Of a DNA stretch of 64,000 nt, positions 1-12,278 are shown one piece after another; the first letter of the stretch is position 1, and the number at the start of each line of letters is the position of its first letter. The notes below the pieces were generated by a model. It saw only the letters and a list, made by a program, of their open reading frames with translations, searched no databases and was not told the DNA's origin. The stretch lies in the NCBI GenBank assembly GCA_022496805.1, contig CM040103.1, positions 6,466,001-6,530,000 on the forward strand, in the 5' to 3' direction. The DNA is from Pohlia nutans. Taxonomy: Eukaryota > Streptophyta > Bryopsida > Bryales > Mniaceae. Position numbers and translations under genes: made by a program.

Positions 1-177
1 ACAAAATACTAGTGATAGCAATTACAGATCTAACCGTATGAATAGAATCTAAAATTTATAACGTACAACATCAAGTATTATTTGTACATCAAGTTCAAAA
101 TATCCTCTTGGTTGCATTTTATGACGCATTTTTGCAAAAAAGTCAAATTTGGAGAGGGATGAGGAAATGTAGGGATT
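1..177. repeat. Right-hand end of a TTAA-type miniature element (family B), cut by the window edge
   Basis: The sequence matches the right part of the elements at 30737-31311 and (inverted) 56249-56839: the same blocks around 'CTAACCGTATG', 'TTGTACATCAAG' and 'GCATTTTATGACGCATTTTTG' variants occur in the same order. It ends in GTAGGGATTAC, a worn form of the family terminus TTTAGGGGTTAA. Left end lies outside the window. Confidence 0.6.
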
Positions 178-442
178 ACACAACTTTTGTAATGATGCGC
201 AGATTTGGTTGAAAATCACCTTTAAGACATATAGTGCAATTTGGCTTCATTTCCGATCAAGGTCACGTCTTCTAAGCCGTCTTTTGTTTGAGAGGTGTGG
301 CAGAGAGTTGTAATGAATCTAACCTGGTTTCTGACGGGATGGGTTGTAAATTTTTTTCATGGAAGCTATCTAATCCGTTGGTCAATGTCAAGTTGGTTTC
401 TAAATGGAAACAATCCCTTCTTCTATGATTGATAGTCTCATC

Positions 443-1396
443 GCCCATCCACACTAAGCCCCTATTGCATTTGCCTTTGCATAAATTTCCGAAATGGAGG
501 CTTATCTTTTTTTGCTGCAACTATTGTTCAAGCGCTAAAGCTATTCAAACTCAGAATTATCTTCTTGAAGTGGAGTTCAAGTGGAGTTCTCCTCCTACAA
601 TTATATTTTCATGAATAGTTTCCATGGTCGAGGCTCTTGATTTGGGAGAGCGTGTAGAAACTCTCCTTTAGTATTGGGGAGGTCACGAGTTTCACATCTC
701 ATAGTGGGTGCAGGGCCTTGCTTCAGACGATTCTCAAACTCAAGGCCGCTTCACACTATGGCCGAAGGTCGAGAGGCCGTCGATATCCATCAATCAAATT
801 GCAAAAAACCATGGTTTCGGCCTCTCGACCCTTCACACTAGAGGCCAAAGTCCAAAGGCCGTGGACCTTCAAAATGCTTACATGGCAACACTTTTTGACC
901 AAGGTGACGGCCTCTTGAGAGGAAGTTTGGGTCCTACATTTTGCAAGACCCATCACTATGGTCGAGAGGCCCTCGATTTCTTTTCATAAAAAATGAAAAC
1001 TATATTTTTATTGCTATTTTCAGTAGATTTCTTTGGACTCTCAACAAATTTTGGACTCTCAATCCCACGACCTCTCGACTTGAACGGCCATAGTGTGAAG
1101 CGGCCCTCACTATAGACTAGTTTTGCAGTCTTTTTGAACTCCAAACAAGTCCAAGGTGAGTTTAGGGTTTTCTTCCACTTTGACACACTCTTTTCAATTA
1201 TCTCTCTTGTGCAACTGCATTACAGTGGTACAAGTAAAGCCATGCTCCTTTTTTTTAGCGTAGTTGTGTTCCTTTCTATCATACGTTAGAGTAAATTTCT
1301 AATTTCTAATTTTATATTTCTCCTTTGACAGCAGATCCCCTCAAAGTTACCTGACGCATTGCATGCATGCGTCAGCATTGGTGTAAGTATGTGAAT
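443..1396. repeat. Dispersed repeat interrupted by a later insertion
   Basis: The outer parts (about 443-530 and 1205-1396) align with the uninterrupted copy at 2493-2797, which has GGCCCATTCACAC inverted ends. The roughly 670 bp in the middle, including the TIR element at 743-1107, is absent from that copy, so it was inserted later. No coding potential is visible. Confidence 0.45.
743..1107. mobile_element. Miniature inverted-repeat element, GGCCGCTTCACACTATGGCC ends
   Basis: Left end AGGCCGCTTCACACTATGG and right end CCATAGTGTGAAGCGGCCCT are inverted copies; the similarity continues inward through a GTCGAGAGG motif. Related elements are at 54614-54976 and 53605-54600. No transposase is encoded. 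The ends resemble hAT-type miniatures, but I could not define a clean 8-bp target duplication, so the superfamily is open. Confidence 0.6.
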
Positions 1397-2492
1397 GCCA
1401 TCATGCATAACTTACAGTAGGGGAGGAGATTTCTAAGCTGAAGCCTGGCACAAGCACACAAAATGTTTGCATTATTCTTTGTGCTTGTCATCTAGTCAGA
1501 GGCAAAACAAAACTTTTTCTTCTGAATCTTAGTTACATTTTTGCCCTGAACTTTATTTGGAGATTATTAGGTCGAGAGACTACCGTAAAGGACCTTGATG
1601 ACGAAGCCCTTTTTGAAATTTGGAAAATTTGGAAAAAGGTAACTACATTTGGTTTTAAAGTGAAGGCCGGCGGCCACAATAATACCTCCTTGGGAATTTA
1701 TAATAAGAATATGAGATGTAGTGGGTTATTAAAAGGTCCAAAGACTTATTTAGGGTGATCTATCAGTTCAGGATTAGATTACAAATGACGTCCAATTAAC
1801 AACGCCCCCACCAACCAGGCCCCACTACAACAAGGAGTGGGTCTGGCCGTCTAGCCAGCCGCTTGTCTATTTTTAATAACACCAAACCTTTTGTTTTAGG
1901 TCTATTATTTTATATACAGTATGTAAAGAAAAAAATTGTGGGTTTGATCCATAGAAATGAATAATTCTGGGAGAATGGAAAAGGTCAACTGGCGGGGTGC
2001 ATGGTGCATATTGATATATATTTTGTTTTTCTGTTCTGACACTACTGGCTGTGGTTTGTGCCTCTGTCTCCAAAGTTCGTGGCAGCGGCAACAGAAAATC
2101 TTTAATGCTGTCAGAAAGAGAAGCAACGTTCTAGAAGATACCGATTTCTATTCCAAGAGTAAGTTAACAATGGGTGGTGAAACAGTCAGTAAGTTGTGAT
2201 TGACTAAGTTATAGCTGGATATAATGGGATGTAATAACTGATTGAAGCAAAAGGAAATGCGAAACGACCACCTTGGCAATTGAGCAAGTTCTGAACGGAA
2301 GAAAAGCAATCAGAAAACCAAATCGCTTTGATCCTGTCTGTCTTCACTTACCAGAAGAAAATTCTGCAAGATTTGGGCTATGAAATTGCACACTCAGTCA
2401 GAAAGCTTTACAACTCCCTAGAAGGAAGAGCTGCATCGTTTCAAGAGCATAACATTCTTTAGAAGAGGCCCGCTCACTGTTGCACCTCTCAT

Positions 2493-2797
2493 GGCCCATT
2501 CACACCAAGCCTCTGCCGCACTTGCGTTCGCGTTCCGAAATGGAGGAAGGTAAAACCCAAAAACAAAAAAATATTGAAAGCCTTGTCTTTTCTTGCTGCA
2601 ACTACTGTGCAACTACAATTCACTACCGCAAGTTGGGCCATGCTCCTTTTTTGCGTTGCGTTCCTCCATGTGTTGCGTTGTCATGCGTTCGAGTAATTTC
2701 TCATTTCATATTTTATATTTCTTGTTTCCCAGCAGATTCCCTCAAAGTTACCTAACGCACGCATGGATGCTGAAGCTCTGCTATATGTGAATGGGCC
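2493..2797. mobile_element. Miniature inverted-repeat element, GGCCCATTCACAC ends
   Basis: Starts GGCCCATTCACACCA and ends TGTGAATGGGCC. A third copy of the terminus, inverted, lies at 3112-3138. The body matches the split repeat at 443-1396. It is noncoding. Confidence 0.5.
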
Positions 2798-3444
2798 TTC
2801 AATCTCAAGCATCCTGCATAACATTCAGTAGCTTTCAAGTTCTAGGTATATTAAGAAGCTGTAGCATTTGCGTTGTGTTCCTAGAATGTTGCAAGGTAAA
2901 ATTTGAAAATAATATAAGTTACAATTTCTTGCGGTGTTAGAGCCTTGTCTCTTCCTACTTTCGCCAACGGATGTGCGTTGATGGAGACGCAACATTATTG
3001 CAGCACCCAAAATGGGTTGGAGCGGGCGTAAAATTAAAAAAGTAAATTTTATAGGAGCAATTTGTAGCTACCAAAAACTTACATGACGAACGCAGATTCT
3101 TTGCCGCACTTGCGCCAGGTGATTGGTGTGAATGGGCTATCATTGCCTTTCTTTCATGCACTCTCTTCGTCACCTTGAGCCTTCATCTGTCTACATAGTT
3201 GTTGATGAGTTATTGCTGGGTGTGGAATATTCCACACCATCTACTGTAAAAATAGCCTATGCAAAGATATAGTGCATGCTATTTAATGTTATGTGTCAGA
3301 GGATCGGAAGAATTGCAAAGCATTTTATTTAACTTCAGATGCCTGACCAAGCAATGAGGGTTGGAGAGTTGAATTATTTTATTTGCAATTTCTCTATAGT
3401 GTACAGAGTGTGGTCTAGCAAAAGCTTAACACTTAAGCTCCTGG

Positions 3445-4229
3445 GTGATTGCAAGCTACGGTCTACCAAGTGGGGAGTGCAGCTTGTGCAGCTAAGGGCC
3501 GTGCAACTCATGCACTAGCGTTGTAAAGTGCACTTCTCAACTTTCAATTAGATCAAAAATTTCACCATCCCAAATAGGGTTTATGCTAATACTTTCACTT
3601 TAGTAATTGTTAAGTTAATTTCAAGACTTTGGGCTTTATTCAACAACCTTTTTTGTTTTTTACCCAACAAGGGGTAGTTAGAGCCTTTTTTACATAACAT
3701 CCTTAGCTAGGTTTTATGAAAAATGCATTTCATATCCCACCTCTGATATTGAACCATAATTTCATTTCCAAAAAAGAAAATCCAAAAATAATAATTTAAT
3801 TGCACGAAAATCTTAAAAAACAATAACATCACAAAACAATTAATTAAAAAAATAAGTAAGCGTAATACCAAAAAAATAAAATATGGTAGCTTTGTACACA
3901 CTTGTGGTATGTTACTATAAATTTTTGAAGTTCAAATTTGACCCCCTTCTAGAATTTCCCATAAAATAAGTGCACATAGGTGCACTTTTGACAAGCCACA
4001 CGCTACCTAATCCAAATAGAAATGCTTAATTTGGATAGAAAGATTGAAATTTTGCAAACGTTAAGATGTGGTAGACATCTTAGCTTTGGAATTCTAAAAA
4101 CAATGCAATTTGTTTCGTCACAAAATTCCATCCCAATATTTATTGATGATTTTCCAAAGATTGGGAAAGTGCACCAATTTGTAGACCGCGACCAAAAGCT
4201 TGGGTGACCGTAACTTGCAACCACCCTCC
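3445..4229. mobile_element. ~780-bp TIR element, family H, copy 1
   Basis: The left end GGGTGATTGCAAGCTACGG is repeated inverted at the right end (reverse complement GGTTGCAAGTTACGGTCACCC). The whole unit aligns, in inverted orientation, with the element at 6296-9818 once the LINE in that copy is removed. It is noncoding and gives the unoccupied version of the LINE target. No convincing target duplication was found. Confidence 0.6.
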
Positions 4230-5023
4230 CAAGAGACCATTTTAAAGTCGTTGCCTCTTTTTAATGGGCTACCCAAAACAAAAAAGAAGTTTAAAAAAAT
4301 GTTTTAAAATACTACGTCAAGTCTACTTTTAATGCAATTTTAATTCTGTCAATCCAAGTTAAACTCCACTGGGGAGAATTTTTCAAAGTGGATCACCTCA
4401 ACATTGTGTTAGAGTTATAAAATTTGCTACTTGGAGAAAACAGTGATGTACCCTCCATCATTTTTATTTTTTTTGAAGTTTACACTATATTAACCAATTT
4501 TAACTAAAAATGCTAAATTTCAAACTCTAAAAATGAATGTTATAATTTATACAAATTTCCAAAGGTTAATGCTTTTAATTGCACTAAAAAAATCTAAAGT
4601 TCTTTTTGGAAGTTTGATCGTATTGATAGTTTGTAGAGATGATGCCCTACATTTTGTTTATTGAATCAAAATTCATCAAACGTATGAAAGGCACACATTG
4701 TAACACATCTATGTTTTTGTTCCATACCCCTCAAGCTTTTAGTAGTTAAGAATGTATGAGAGTGAGAGCTCCTCTCAAAATAAGATCTTGTTATTGACAA
4801 TTTAGTGTCAAAAAATTAGTTGTTACGTTGTCAAAAACAATGTCAAAAAGAGCGCCCATAAGGTTCTTTAGCCCCTCTTTTGAACACTTTACCATTGTTC
4901 ATGAATCATTGTAGCAGATACTCGAATCATGGCCATTATTCACGAGTCAATGCAGCAAATACTCAAATCATGGCGAGTCCATGTCATCTTTAGTTAGAGA
5001 TTGGGTGGTGAGACAATGCTATA

Positions 5024-5243
5024 AGGTAGGAGCACCCAATTCCGATAGTGTACTTAATGCCGATAATTTCTACACATGGCTTTTATTTTAGAACGCAAAT
5101 CTAAACTTGTCATAGAGCCTTTATTGCTTGTTGACCAAAACGATAAGCCATCTATGGTCTACCTAGATGTGCGTTCTAAAATGAAAGCCATGTGTAGAAA
5201 TTATTGGCATTGAGTACTATGTCGGAATTGGGTGCTCCTACCT
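5024..5243. mobile_element. Fold-back miniature element with TA target duplication
   Basis: Almost the whole 220 bp is an imperfect palindrome beginning AGGTAGGAGCACCCAATTCC and ending in its inverse. It is flanked by TA at 5022-5023 and 5244-5245. A related unoccupied site is at about 54470, where 'CAATGCTACTATTG' continues into the same downstream sequence (GTGGACTC). A second copy lies at 44905-45106. The TA duplication suggests mobilisation by a Tc1/mariner-type transposase. Confidence 0.75.
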
Positions 5244-5338
5244 TAGTGGGGGACTCCACCAACTGCTAAAAAACCTCATGTTGAAAACACACTGGTAGAA
5301 GGTGTATTTAAGGCACTAAACTACATTGTCAAACATTA

Positions 5339-5460
5339 CACTAGTGGATAGGGCACCACTGCTGAGGGAGGTGCCCATGCAAGTAGCACTTGCATGTGCA
5401 ACTAACTAGGCATCTCTTGCCTAGGCACCTTCCTTGGTGATGGCACCTTTTCTATTAGTG
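5339..5460. mobile_element. Miniature CACTA-type element
   Basis: Begins CACTAGTGGATAGG and ends CTATTAGTG, with longer inverted similarity (GGTGCCATCACC / GGCACCACTGCTGAGG). It is flanked by the 3-bp duplication TTA at 5336-5338 and 5461-5463. CACTA termini plus a 3-bp duplication are the hallmark of the En/Spm superfamily. Noncoding, 122 bp. Confidence 0.75.
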
Positions 5461-6733
5461 TTATACTAAAATTGTGATTTAGTGTCCAACATGAATTGAT
5501 TTCTTTTACCACAATTTGTTCAAAGACAAGGATAAATAGTATCCCTATAGCACATAGGATTTTTGCTATTAATTCCCACATCCACTAGGAGTGCTATCCT
5601 TCGAGGTGATGAGAGTGACATGAGCTCACATGCCATGTTTATTATAGTGTCATTTGTTATTGGAACACTACATCCCAAACGTTCACTTAAAGATTTTACC
5701 ATTTCAACTTTTACAGCAAAACATTTTTTTACAATGAGACTTTATCCACCAAAAATTCAACGGATTTGAGTTTAAAATGGCTACTTTATGCTACTTCAAA
5801 AAAAAATACCGATCGTTCCAACACATTTTTTTTGGGCTTTTTTAATAGTCCCCGCGGTCTCTCGAGTTTTGTGGCCAAAGACCCTATTTTGCCTCATTTG
5901 CTCCAAAGCCGGCTGTACCATAACTATAGGATAATGTTTCATTACATACGCGCCATGTGGGCCTTTTGGGACCTCAAATCCCATGGTCATTTTCTTGTTT
6001 TTGGTTGATGTAAACCAAAGTCAACTCATGACAAGTTTGAAGGCCAAGCACACATTTAAAAAGCACTTGGGACGACTTCTTGGTCCATGATGTAAATAGG
6101 CTCTATATTACAATTTTAGTGTAGTAGGAAAGTTGTACTTGGGCACCAAGGAACAACGTTAGAGCATTGTGCCCCAAACCCATCTAGTAGACATACCCAT
6201 TACCACACAACACTCAATTCCGTCCTCGTTTACTAACTGTAGGGTGGTAATAGATATGTCTACCTTCTTGTCAATATGGACATTCGATACCATGGGGTGA
6301 TTGCAAGCTATGATACAACACTTCTATTTTATTGGAGTGTAGAATTTGACACACTTTTACAATCTTTGGAAAATTACCAATAACTATTGAGATGGAATCT
6401 TCTTGTAAAACAAAATGCATTGATTGAAAAATTAGAATGTCAAAGAGCCTACCAAAAAAATGTCGTCTAAATTTGGAACCTTATTCAAATCTAGATTAAT
6501 CAATAACTCTTCGAAAGGTGCATGTTGCTTGCCAAAAGTGCACCTATAATATAGGAAGTGCTAGAAGGGATCGAAATTCAACTTCACAATTTTTTTTGCA
6601 ACATACCACAAGTGCATACAAAGCTATTGTATTTTTTTAAAATTTGGGCATTACCCTTGCTTATTTTTTAATTAAATTTTTCACGATGTTTTTGTTTTTC
6701 AAAAACTTTGTGAAAACTAAAAGGGTTTTTTGG

Positions 6734-9461
6734 TAGTTTCATGGAGCTTTTTATTCCGCGCCATGGGCAAGATGGGCATCCCAACGTCATTTATCTGCAT
6801 GGTGCGCATGTTACTATTCGACGCACAAGCCTCCGTCTTATTAAATGGCGTCCCCACCTTACCCTTTGAAGTGCAACGCGGTGTGCATTAGGGGTGTCCA
6901 CTCGCCTCCTATTTATTCTTACTTGTGGCCGAAGCTCTCTCCACCGCAACACAAACAACAGTATCCCGAGGAGACCTGCACAAAATTCAACTTCTTGATG
7001 GGGCTACGCAACATACTGTATACTTGCCTAATTTGCTGATGCTGCGACCTTCTTTCTTCATGGGACTGTATCTAATCTTCAAGCCATGTCAACAGTCCTG
7101 CATGATTTTGGCCTTGCCAGGGGCCTTGAAATCAATAAGCAAAAATGCGGCCTTTTTTGGTTTGGTTTCCAAGCCGCCCCTCTATGGCTCAGTAATTTTG
7201 GCTGTGCCATTGCTCCACCGCGCTCTCTCTCCAAATTACTAGGTACTCCCTTTGGTGTCTCCCTTGACACAATGGACGTGGATGCTTTCTTAGCTTCGAA
7301 GATTGATAAGAAACTGACCCATTGGACCTCTATCCATCTTTTGTTGGCGGCACGAGTTATTGTAGTCAATTGAGTTTTTCTATGGTTGCTTTGGTACTTC
7401 TTAAGTATCTGGGGTGGCTCCTTGGAGATTCTACGCACCATTAGAGCTTCATTGCCGAACTACATGTGGGCCAGAACCGAAGAACATGTCCGTGCCTGAG
7501 TTAAATGGGAAGATTGTTGCGCGCACTGCAAACAAGGAGGGCTCGGCATCATCAATCCTAAGATCGCAGTGGTTGCGCTCATGAGCAAGTAGGTGCTGAA
7601 AGGCCAAGAACCTGGTTCGTCTCCTTTGCACATACTCATTCGACACCGGCTCGGAAAAATCCAACCTTCTCAAGCCGGCACATGGTCTTGTCGTTGCACT
7701 GGGCTATGCTTCTACAGTTCTCGGCTTCACGAGGCTCTTGCCTGTAGCATCAGAAAATTCATGCCTGGCTATTTACATGTCCAACTTTGTAGGTACGTCA
7801 ACCAGAGAATCATGAAGAAGTCCTCAATGTCAATCTCTGGCGGAACTCTTTTTTTTTTGCGCAAAATTTTGGATTCACTCTTTTCCGAGCTAGACAACTC
7901 TCTCAATCGAGCCTAAACCATCTCCGTAATATATTAGACCCAGTCACTCTATAGCTTCTTTCCTATGAGCGGCTTAGACGTCGGTTCTCCATACGCCAAG
8001 ATGATTTCAACCACTTTCAAAGAACTTATGGACACCTGCCTTCGGCCTGGATAATCACAGCAACTAGAACACAAAACTAAAGCGTTACAGGAGAATGGTT
8101 GGGTTTGTTCCATAATGCCCAAGCTCAACTCCCGGACCTGGTTTTCCAAGTTGATGTAGGTTTTTTACCAAAACTCCTAGGAATTGCGCAAGCCTTTGTC
8201 ATTCGTTCACATAAAACGACCTATGTCAATGGTCCAATTTCCCAAATGCTGCAACGTCTCCCACCTTGATTCGGCCAGCCCCAACCTCATTATGGTATCC
8301 TTCATCGTCTCCAAGTCATCAGTTGCCAGCCCAAGTCCAAGCCTACAAAGAACCTGGTACTCAAATTCCTGGCACCAATCTCCTCATTGACTTTTGATCC
8401 AAGTGTATGGCAATGGAAGAATGACGAACCACTCAATGCGTACGCAGCCAAGGATAGGCGTTCTTTCCGGATTCCAAAATCAACCCCTGCTCTCTTAATC
8501 AAACCAAATGGCAACATACGCTCCAACAACCTTTTCAGCCCGATTAGAATGAAGTATGGAACTCCGACCGGCCACGAAAAGAAGCTGATTTTCTTTGCAG
8601 TATACGGGGCAGTATATACTACAAAGGTGTAGCTGTCAACCAATGGCGTCATCAAGGTCACACTGCTGTCTCTGCCATCTGCACCTGTTGCAATACAGGT
8701 GACCCCGAAACAATCCAACATTGTTTTTTTGATTGTCGCCCTGCCTTTGCAATATGTACTTTTGGGGCTTCTATCCTCTACCAAGCGGCCCAAAGTGACC
8801 ATCATCATCCGCTCCACACCCAACTCTCTTAGCAACAATGTATACTCGGGGCACTATTGCCGGCGCATCTAAGGGCTGTCAAAGATATGTGGACCGTCAT
8901 TAGAGGCTTTATCATTTGGTGTATCTAGCTCCGACAAAATGCATCTGTTTTTGCAAACAATCATTGGTTGCCAAAGGTTCTTGAAAATCGCATGTGGGAA
9001 GCCATTCTTGACTTGGCTAGAGCTGCTTGGACACAAATCCAATGGACCCGGGCGAATCAATCAGCCGCTCTTCCTCGACTGCTAAAGAAATTCACAACCA
9101 ACTGGTGGCACAACAATGTGTTCTTGACCAAGCGGAATGGTGCAATCACCAATGGCAGTTTGTAAAGCTTGCTTGTCATGTGTTTGAGTAATTAGATTGG
9201 CGTTTTGCTTGAGCATCGATCCTGGTTGCAGCTGTGGCACTCTCTAGCCAACATGCTCCTATTTTTGTGTTTTGCTCTAATTGGTATGGTCTCCCTTTCT
9301 CTAGTTCTCAATTAGTCAGTTTGCTGGCTTTAGGTTGGTTTTTATCAGGTATTTAAAATGCAAAAAATGTCCTCGCCAGTGGGGTTGCACTTAGCTCGGT
9401 TTGTAAGTTGTTATTTTTTCTTTTTATGAATCTATAGCATCCTTTGTTCCAAAAAAAAAAG
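6734..9461 (+). mobile_element. 5'-truncated LINE retrotransposon with poly(A) tail
   Basis: A non-LTR retrotransposon relic. It ends in a run of ten A (9451-9460). A 13-bp duplication AAGGGTTTTTTGG flanks it at 6721-6733 and 9462-9474, the signature of target-primed reverse transcription. Only the 3' half of the second ORF is present: the end of the reverse transcriptase and the C-terminal zinc-binding domain. The reading frame is broken in several places. The left junction lies inside coding sequence, so the copy is 5'-truncated. Confidence 0.85.
6840..9165 (+). pseudogene. LINE ORF2 remnant: reverse transcriptase end and zf-RVT domain
   Basis: Reading from 7032, the frame gives FADAATFF, which corresponds to the catalytic YADD box of LINE reverse transcriptases; the second Asp is replaced by Ala (codons 7032-7043). 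It continues through GLEINKQKCGLF and LLGTPFG, matching the conserved 'SGLKVN..KS..F' and 'YLGIPLG' blocks of plant LINEs. Further downstream, about 8686-8830 reads ICTCCNTGDPETIQHCFFDC, the Cys/His pattern of the zf-RVT domain. Stops and frameshifts separate these segments. The enzyme would be inactive. The family assignment is firm; the exact clade is not. Confidence 0.8.
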
Positions 9462-9879
9462 AAGGGTTTTTTGGATTGTGTTTTTTGGAAACGAAGTAAC
9501 ATTTGGTCCAATTTCAAAGGTTGAATATAAATTAAAATACATTTTCATATAACCTAGCTATAATGGTTATGTAAAAAAAGGCTCTAATTGCCCATGATGT
9601 GTGAAAAAAAGGGGCGTTGAGCTAAGCCAAGTGTCTCAAAATAAATATAACAATGTCCAAAGAGGAATTATCAGTAGAGACCTTATTTTGGATCGCAAAA
9701 TTTTGATCTAATTTGAGATTGAGAAGTGAACACTACCACATTAGTAGCATGAGTTGCACGGGTTTTAGCTGCACTAGCAACACCTCTTTTTAGGGAGACT
9801 ATAGCTTGCAAAAGTCCCATGCTCGAGCACTATTATTTAGTGCCTAAAGACTACCTTTTCTACTAATAAAAGCATGGTT

Positions 9880-10940
9880 CCACGAGACCATTTTGACTCT
9901 AGCGTGTTGAACAAATGGTCATGTGCCACCATGCTCTAGCACTGTATCTTGGTGCTCTTTATACGGGTTTTCACTGATGACAACAACACGCAATTTGCTA
10001 TTGACACACTTAGGCCCGATGCGCATAATTGTTTTGTCTCATTTAAAAAAAAAACCCGGCAATTTTTGTCTTTTGAAAATCCCTTACATTATAACAAAAA
10101 AAAATTTAACGTATTTTTTAGTTTTAGTTTTTATCTTGTTTTCTTTCTTGTCTTTCTTCTTGTTTTTCTTATTGTATTTTTTTCTTCTATTTTTACTTCA
10201 ACTGTGACTGTGGAATCCAAAACAACAGCTGCAAAACAAAATAAAAAGGATTTAAAAAAAAAATTATTTGGTCGTGGGGTGCTACTGAATCCTAAACAAT
10301 ATATGTTAGTTTTTTAACCATTGGGTGCAAGGTCACACATCCAAAGTCCCTTTCTTACTCCTTTCCCTCTCTTCTCTCCCTCTCCATCTCCCTCCCCTCT
10401 CCACATATATCAACCTACACCAACCTATCGCCACCACGTTTCCAATTTCACTCTCATGTACCAAAAATAGACATTTTAAGTTTGGAATGTACACCACAAA
10501 AACATGAGAGCGGGATTGGAAACATGATGATAATAGTTGGAGTAACTCATACCGTATATGAAAGAAATATTCAACATCAATGATGATTGTCATTTTTTGG
10601 CAATTAGGAATATTTTAATTTGAAGATTTGTGTACTTGGTGCTTGATTGAATGGACATTGATGAAATGTATTGGATAATTTGAGACCCACAAACAAGCCT
10701 TACATTTCAAATATTTGATTAATCCTTAAAGGTAATTTCTTAATTTATAAAAAAGAGCATTTTTGAGTTTTAACTTTAAAATGCAGATGTAATTTACATT
10801 TTTTAAATGTAGGTGCATACTATTCTTGTCACAGATGATGATTGAAAATATTCAAAAAAGAAATTCTCTATTATTTGCAATGCATGGTCAAAGTGGTTTG
10901 AAAAATGAGAAATCTAAGTGCAAGAGGTTTGCTATGTGCT
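9880..10940. other. AT-rich intergenic stretch with pyrimidine-rich tracts
   Basis: No gene recognised. 10110-10200 is T/C-rich (repeated CTTGTTTTTCTT-like words) and 10345-10400 is CT-rich on the plus strand. The open frames here are products of these low-complexity tracts. Confidence 0.5.
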
Positions 10941-12278
10941 TTAACCCCTAAACGTCCCTAGATTTTTTGAGCTTAAAAACACCATTGTTTTTGATGTGTT
11001 ATAGGTCTAAATGTAAGTGAGGTATAGGAATCTCAACCGTACAACCTTGTAATATACATGTTGCAAATGATGTGAATCAATTTTGGGCTCATTTGGCCAT
11101 ATAGATTGCAAGATCGTAGTGTTTTAGTGTTAAAAAAGGATGCTGAAATTTTCCTAACAACACAGTTGGAGGTGAAATATGTTTTCAAAATTACTGAAAT
11201 GAAAATACTTTCAACTATAAAGTACCCTATAATCATCATATAAACACATTGGTACCAAAAAAACTCATGGAAATATTTAATGTGCCCTAAACTGGCCTCG
11301 CAATGTCAAAAAGTAGCATGAAAAGTGACCCATTTGAACCAAAAAGCAAAAAGTGTCCAGACTAAACCCGTGCACTAAAATGACTCCCAAACATTCATAA
11401 TAACATGCATTGACTTGAAAATTTTACCATGATAACTAGACTTCAAGAAGAATTCAACCCAAGAAGTTTTAATGAAAATAAACATGGGATGAAGGAGATA
11501 CGAGCCCATGAAGTTGCAACCATCAAAATGCACAAAAAACAGTTCAAAAACAAGGCCCCTACTTTCAAATGATCACCAAAAATTCAATACATTTGGGATT
11601 GATTTGAGATTTTTACCGCTTGTTCCAAACATTATGCGGTTTATTTTCGCACAATTTCATTGAAAACGAACACTTTTTGCAAAAGTCGCAGCTCGTCAAA
11701 GGTGAATGTACCCCCAAAAATGTCCAAAATATGGACGCTGGGACGGTTAGGGGATAATGCGGCTGTGTCCATATAATGAACGGCGAATAGATTGTGACCT
11801 TTCTCAATACTACATTTTGCACAATTTTTCATCCATCCAAATTTCTTCTGGTTCTTGTGCTAGTTGATTATCATATGTATGGTACGGATTTTCAAAATAA
11901 GATATTGTGATATTTTGAAAAACAACACAATTGGTTTATGTCAAGTTTCATTCTTAGTTCAAAAAATGAGACTTTAAACATGATTTTCCAAAATAATTTG
12001 AATCAAATAATGGAAGCCATCTCGTAGTGCATGTTGTTCCAATTTCTTTTTAGATTATTTTTGTATTAATTTTGGATTTTTAAGCAAATCTCAAGAGAAA
12101 ACCTTGCAAAATGAATAAAAAATTATTTATAAAAATATAACGATTCCAACCATACAGATGTGATCTTTACATTGACATTTACAACTTTTTTTTGTACATT
12201 AATTCCATTTTCTTTTTCATCAAACATTTTATAAAAAATATTTGAAAAGAATAATGAATTGGGACATTAAAGGGTTAA
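10941..12278. repeat. Candidate TTAA-bounded element (long form)
   Basis: TTAACCCCTAAACGTCCC at the left and GGGACATTAAAGGGTTAA at the right are inverted with 14 of 18 matches, each including TTAA. The ~1.34 kb interior is AT-rich and noncoding. The pairing of these two ends is my inference; another TTAA terminus (GGCACTAAAGGGTTAA) lies at 13541-13556 and could be the true partner. Confidence 0.4.

Larger units (their letters stand above)
6296..9818. mobile_element. TIR element family H, copy 2, split by a LINE
   Basis: The left end GGGTGATTGCAAGCTATG and right end GCTTGCAAAAGTCCC are inverted. With the LINE and one target duplication removed, about 780 bp remain and align along the length of the inverted copy at 3445-4229. 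The host element is therefore older than the LINE. Confidence 0.6.

Noticed and set aside
1957..2199. 80-codon frame with a hydrophobic stretch, possible small secreted protein
   Set aside because: No homology I recognise, no promoter or splice context, and it lies in repeat-rich DNA.
7079..7441. Minus-strand frame of 120 codons in the LINE
   Set aside because: Antisense to the reverse-transcriptase remnant.
9923..10317. Hydrophobic open frames rich in Phe/Leu
   Set aside because: Translation of T/C-rich low-complexity sequence.
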